Of a DNA stretch of 64,000 nucleotides, positions 62,843-64,000 are shown one piece after another. Location of the stretch: NCBI GenBank assembly GCA_964392665.1, contig CAYMQB010000009.1, positions 1 through 64,000 on the forward strand. The letters run 5' to 3'. The position numbers and the translations under genes are program-made. The DNA is from CAYMQB01 sp964392665 (GTDB lineage: Bacteria; Hydrothermota; E44-bin80). Below the pieces are notes generated by a model. The model was given only the letters and a program-made list of their open reading frames with translations, searched no databases and was not told the DNA's origin. Positions within the stretch are counted from its first letter, which is position 1, and each line of letters begins with the position of its first letter.

Positions 62843-64000
62843 GTGAAGCTGAAAAAGAGATGTAATCTTCTTCTGATCCTTCCGGCTGATGCGATACATA
62901 GGTCAAGGTCCGGGATATTCAAAAAGTCATTGCGCTACGCACCCCTGACCCTGACCTATCTTGCTTCTCTCATACCAGAGCAGCTTAATGTTACTTTCAA
63001 GCTGGTTGACGAGGGGGTTGATAGGCTTACTGCTTTGGATTTTGAACCTGATATTGTGGGCATAAGTGCTATGACTGCAACAGCTCCAAGGGCATATGCT
63101 ATTGCTGATCACTACCGGGAAAAGGGAATCAAAGTAGTGTTGGGAGGTATACACCCAACTTTGATGCCGGAAGAGGCGCTTGAACATGCTGATAGCGTTG
63201 TTGTGGGTTTCGCCGAGCGCGTTTTCCCGAAGCTTCTTGAAGATTTTATGCGTAATAATTTGAAAAGGATTTATGAAGATAGTGACGATCTGCCGGTTGA
63301 GGAGATACCCATTCCCAGGAGAGAATTTTTGAAGAAAGAATCCTATATAACCGTAAATACAATGATGGCAACAAGGGGATGTCCAGGGAATTGCAGCTTC
63401 TGCGCTGTTCCGCATGTATGGAGGAATATGTATTTTAAGCGTCCGGTTTCGTATGTGATGGATGAGATACGCACCCTGAATGGGGATGAAGTCGTTTTCA
63501 TAGACGTTCATTTGCTCGGGGACGCTCAGTACTCAATCAAGCTCTTAACCGCATTAAAAGATGCGAAAAAGAAGTGGTTTGGGCTGACAACGGCTAATGC
63601 CTTGTTTGATAGGGAAATTTTCGATCTAGTCGTGAAGAGCGGATGCAAGGGCTTACTCATCGGATTTGAGTCTGTTTTGCACAGGAGCCTTAAGGAAATT
63701 CACAAGAATTCAAGGGTGGTGAGCCGATATGCGGATCTTATGAAGGCGCTTCATGACAATGGGATAAGAGTAAATGGAACATTCCTTTTTGGGACCGATT
63801 ATGAAGACAAAAGTGTTTTTGAAAAGACAGTTGATTTTACAAATCGAGTGAAGATTGATTTACCACGATACTCCCTTTTTACTCCTTACCCGGGGACACC
63901 GATTTTTGCAGAATTTGAGGGACAAGGAAGGATTACTGAATATAACTGGGCTCTGTATGATGTTGAGCATGTGGTATTTAAGCCAAAGAATATGAAACCA
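62843..64000 (+). CDS. B12-binding radical SAM protein, partial paralogue
   Basis: Open to the right edge, about 386 residues visible. Starts at GTG 62843 or TTG 62837. Cobalamin domain (VGISAMTATAPRAYAIADHY, GGIHPTLMPEEAL) then radical SAM motif GCPGNCSFCAVP (about residue 180), FIDVHLLGD and GTFLFGTDYED. Similar throughout to the preceding gene. A strong AAGGAG and TTG at 62792 lie upstream in the same frame but meet a UGA at 62828. Confidence 0.88.
   Translation, partial: MKLKKRCNLLLILPADAIHRSRSGIFKKSLRYAPLTLTYLASLIPEQLNVTFKLVDEGVDRLTALDFEPDIVGISAMTATAPRAYAIADHYREKGIKVVLGGIHPTLMPEEALEHADSVVVGFAERVFPKLLEDFMRNNLKRIYEDSDDLPVEEIPIPRREFLKKESYITVNTMMATRGCPGNCSFCAVPHVWRNMYFKRPVSYVMDEIRTLNGDEVVFIDVHLLGDAQYSIKLLTALKDAKKKWFGLTTANALFDREIFDLVVKSGCKGLLIGFESVLHRSLKEIHKNSRVVSRYADLMKALHDNGIRVNGTFLFGTDYEDKSVFEKTVDFTNRVKIDLPRYSLFTPYPGTPIFAEFEGQGRITEYNWALYDVEHVVFKPKNMKP

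Noticed and set aside
1..64000. CRISPR arrays, rRNA, tRNA and tRNA-Sec genes
   Set aside because: No regularly spaced repeats with unique spacers were found; the only tandem array (31679-31797) has no spacers. No gap contained a cloverleaf or rRNA-like sequence that I could support by eye.

Overview
The window is AT-rich bacterial DNA, tightly packed with long minus-strand operons. It most resembles a Gram-negative anaerobe of an uncultured FCB-related candidate phylum. WOR-3/Stahlbacteria is my best guess, an inference from gene content rather than a database match. Pointers are C25 (gingipain-like) secreted proteins with a type-A sorting domain, a roughly 1,020-residue SecA with a large insertion, a TonB-like lipoprotein, many ferredoxin-linked enzymes, and families of short degenerate repeats in gaps and even inside genes. 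Promoters are clear sigma70 type (TTGACA, 17 bases, TATAAT) and are often so close to the start codon that the mRNA should be leaderless.

Layout. 1-5.9 kb: two secreted C25-family proteins, the first running off the edge and carrying an apparent frameshift. 6-21 kb: housekeeping genes (an ffh unit; iscS-iscU-tusA sulfur relay; smpB-amidase-murI-cca operon; leuC-like, rpmE, rho; a FecR-like protein; an HD hydrolase and a ClpB/ClpC-type ATPase). 21-32 kb: DUF362 ferredoxin protein, small lipoproteins, zinc-ribbon proteins, a glycosyltransferase, plsY apparently starting at AUU, an M19 dipeptidase, secA, and a repeat-rich patch around a GxxExxY gene. 32.4-45.7 kb: one 13-kb operon of 2-oxoacid:ferredoxin oxidoreductase and heterodisulfide-reductase-type genes. 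45.9-49.5 kb: leuS behind a leucine-rich attenuator, then yigZ. 49.5-55.4 kb: rpmH-rnpA-yidD-yidC-mnmE followed by a coiled-coil protein, an M50 protease and a lipoprotein. 55.5-64 kb: malic enzyme, a selenium cluster (selD, yedF, DUF3343, LysR regulator), a HAD phosphatase and two tandem B12-binding radical SAM proteins, the second cut by the window edge.

Most notable system. The 13-kb operon encodes a complete 2-oxoacid oxidoreductase set (korD-korA1-korB1), a second set with a degenerate TPP subunit (korA2-korB2-korC), a double-length HdrA, MvhD, an HdrD-like protein, HdrC, HdrB and an HdrA-MvhD fusion. Both hdrA genes are interrupted by UGA exactly at the conserved CxxC that precedes the ILxPKM motif: one reads C-A-I-UGA, the other UGA-A-I-UGA. 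Both share an identical GGUC-loop hairpin 27 bases after the UGA. The selD gene 13 kb away also has UGA at its active-site position. I read all three as selenoproteins. Together they suggest a selenocysteine-dependent, hydrogenase-free Hdr/oxoacid-oxidoreductase electron-transfer complex.
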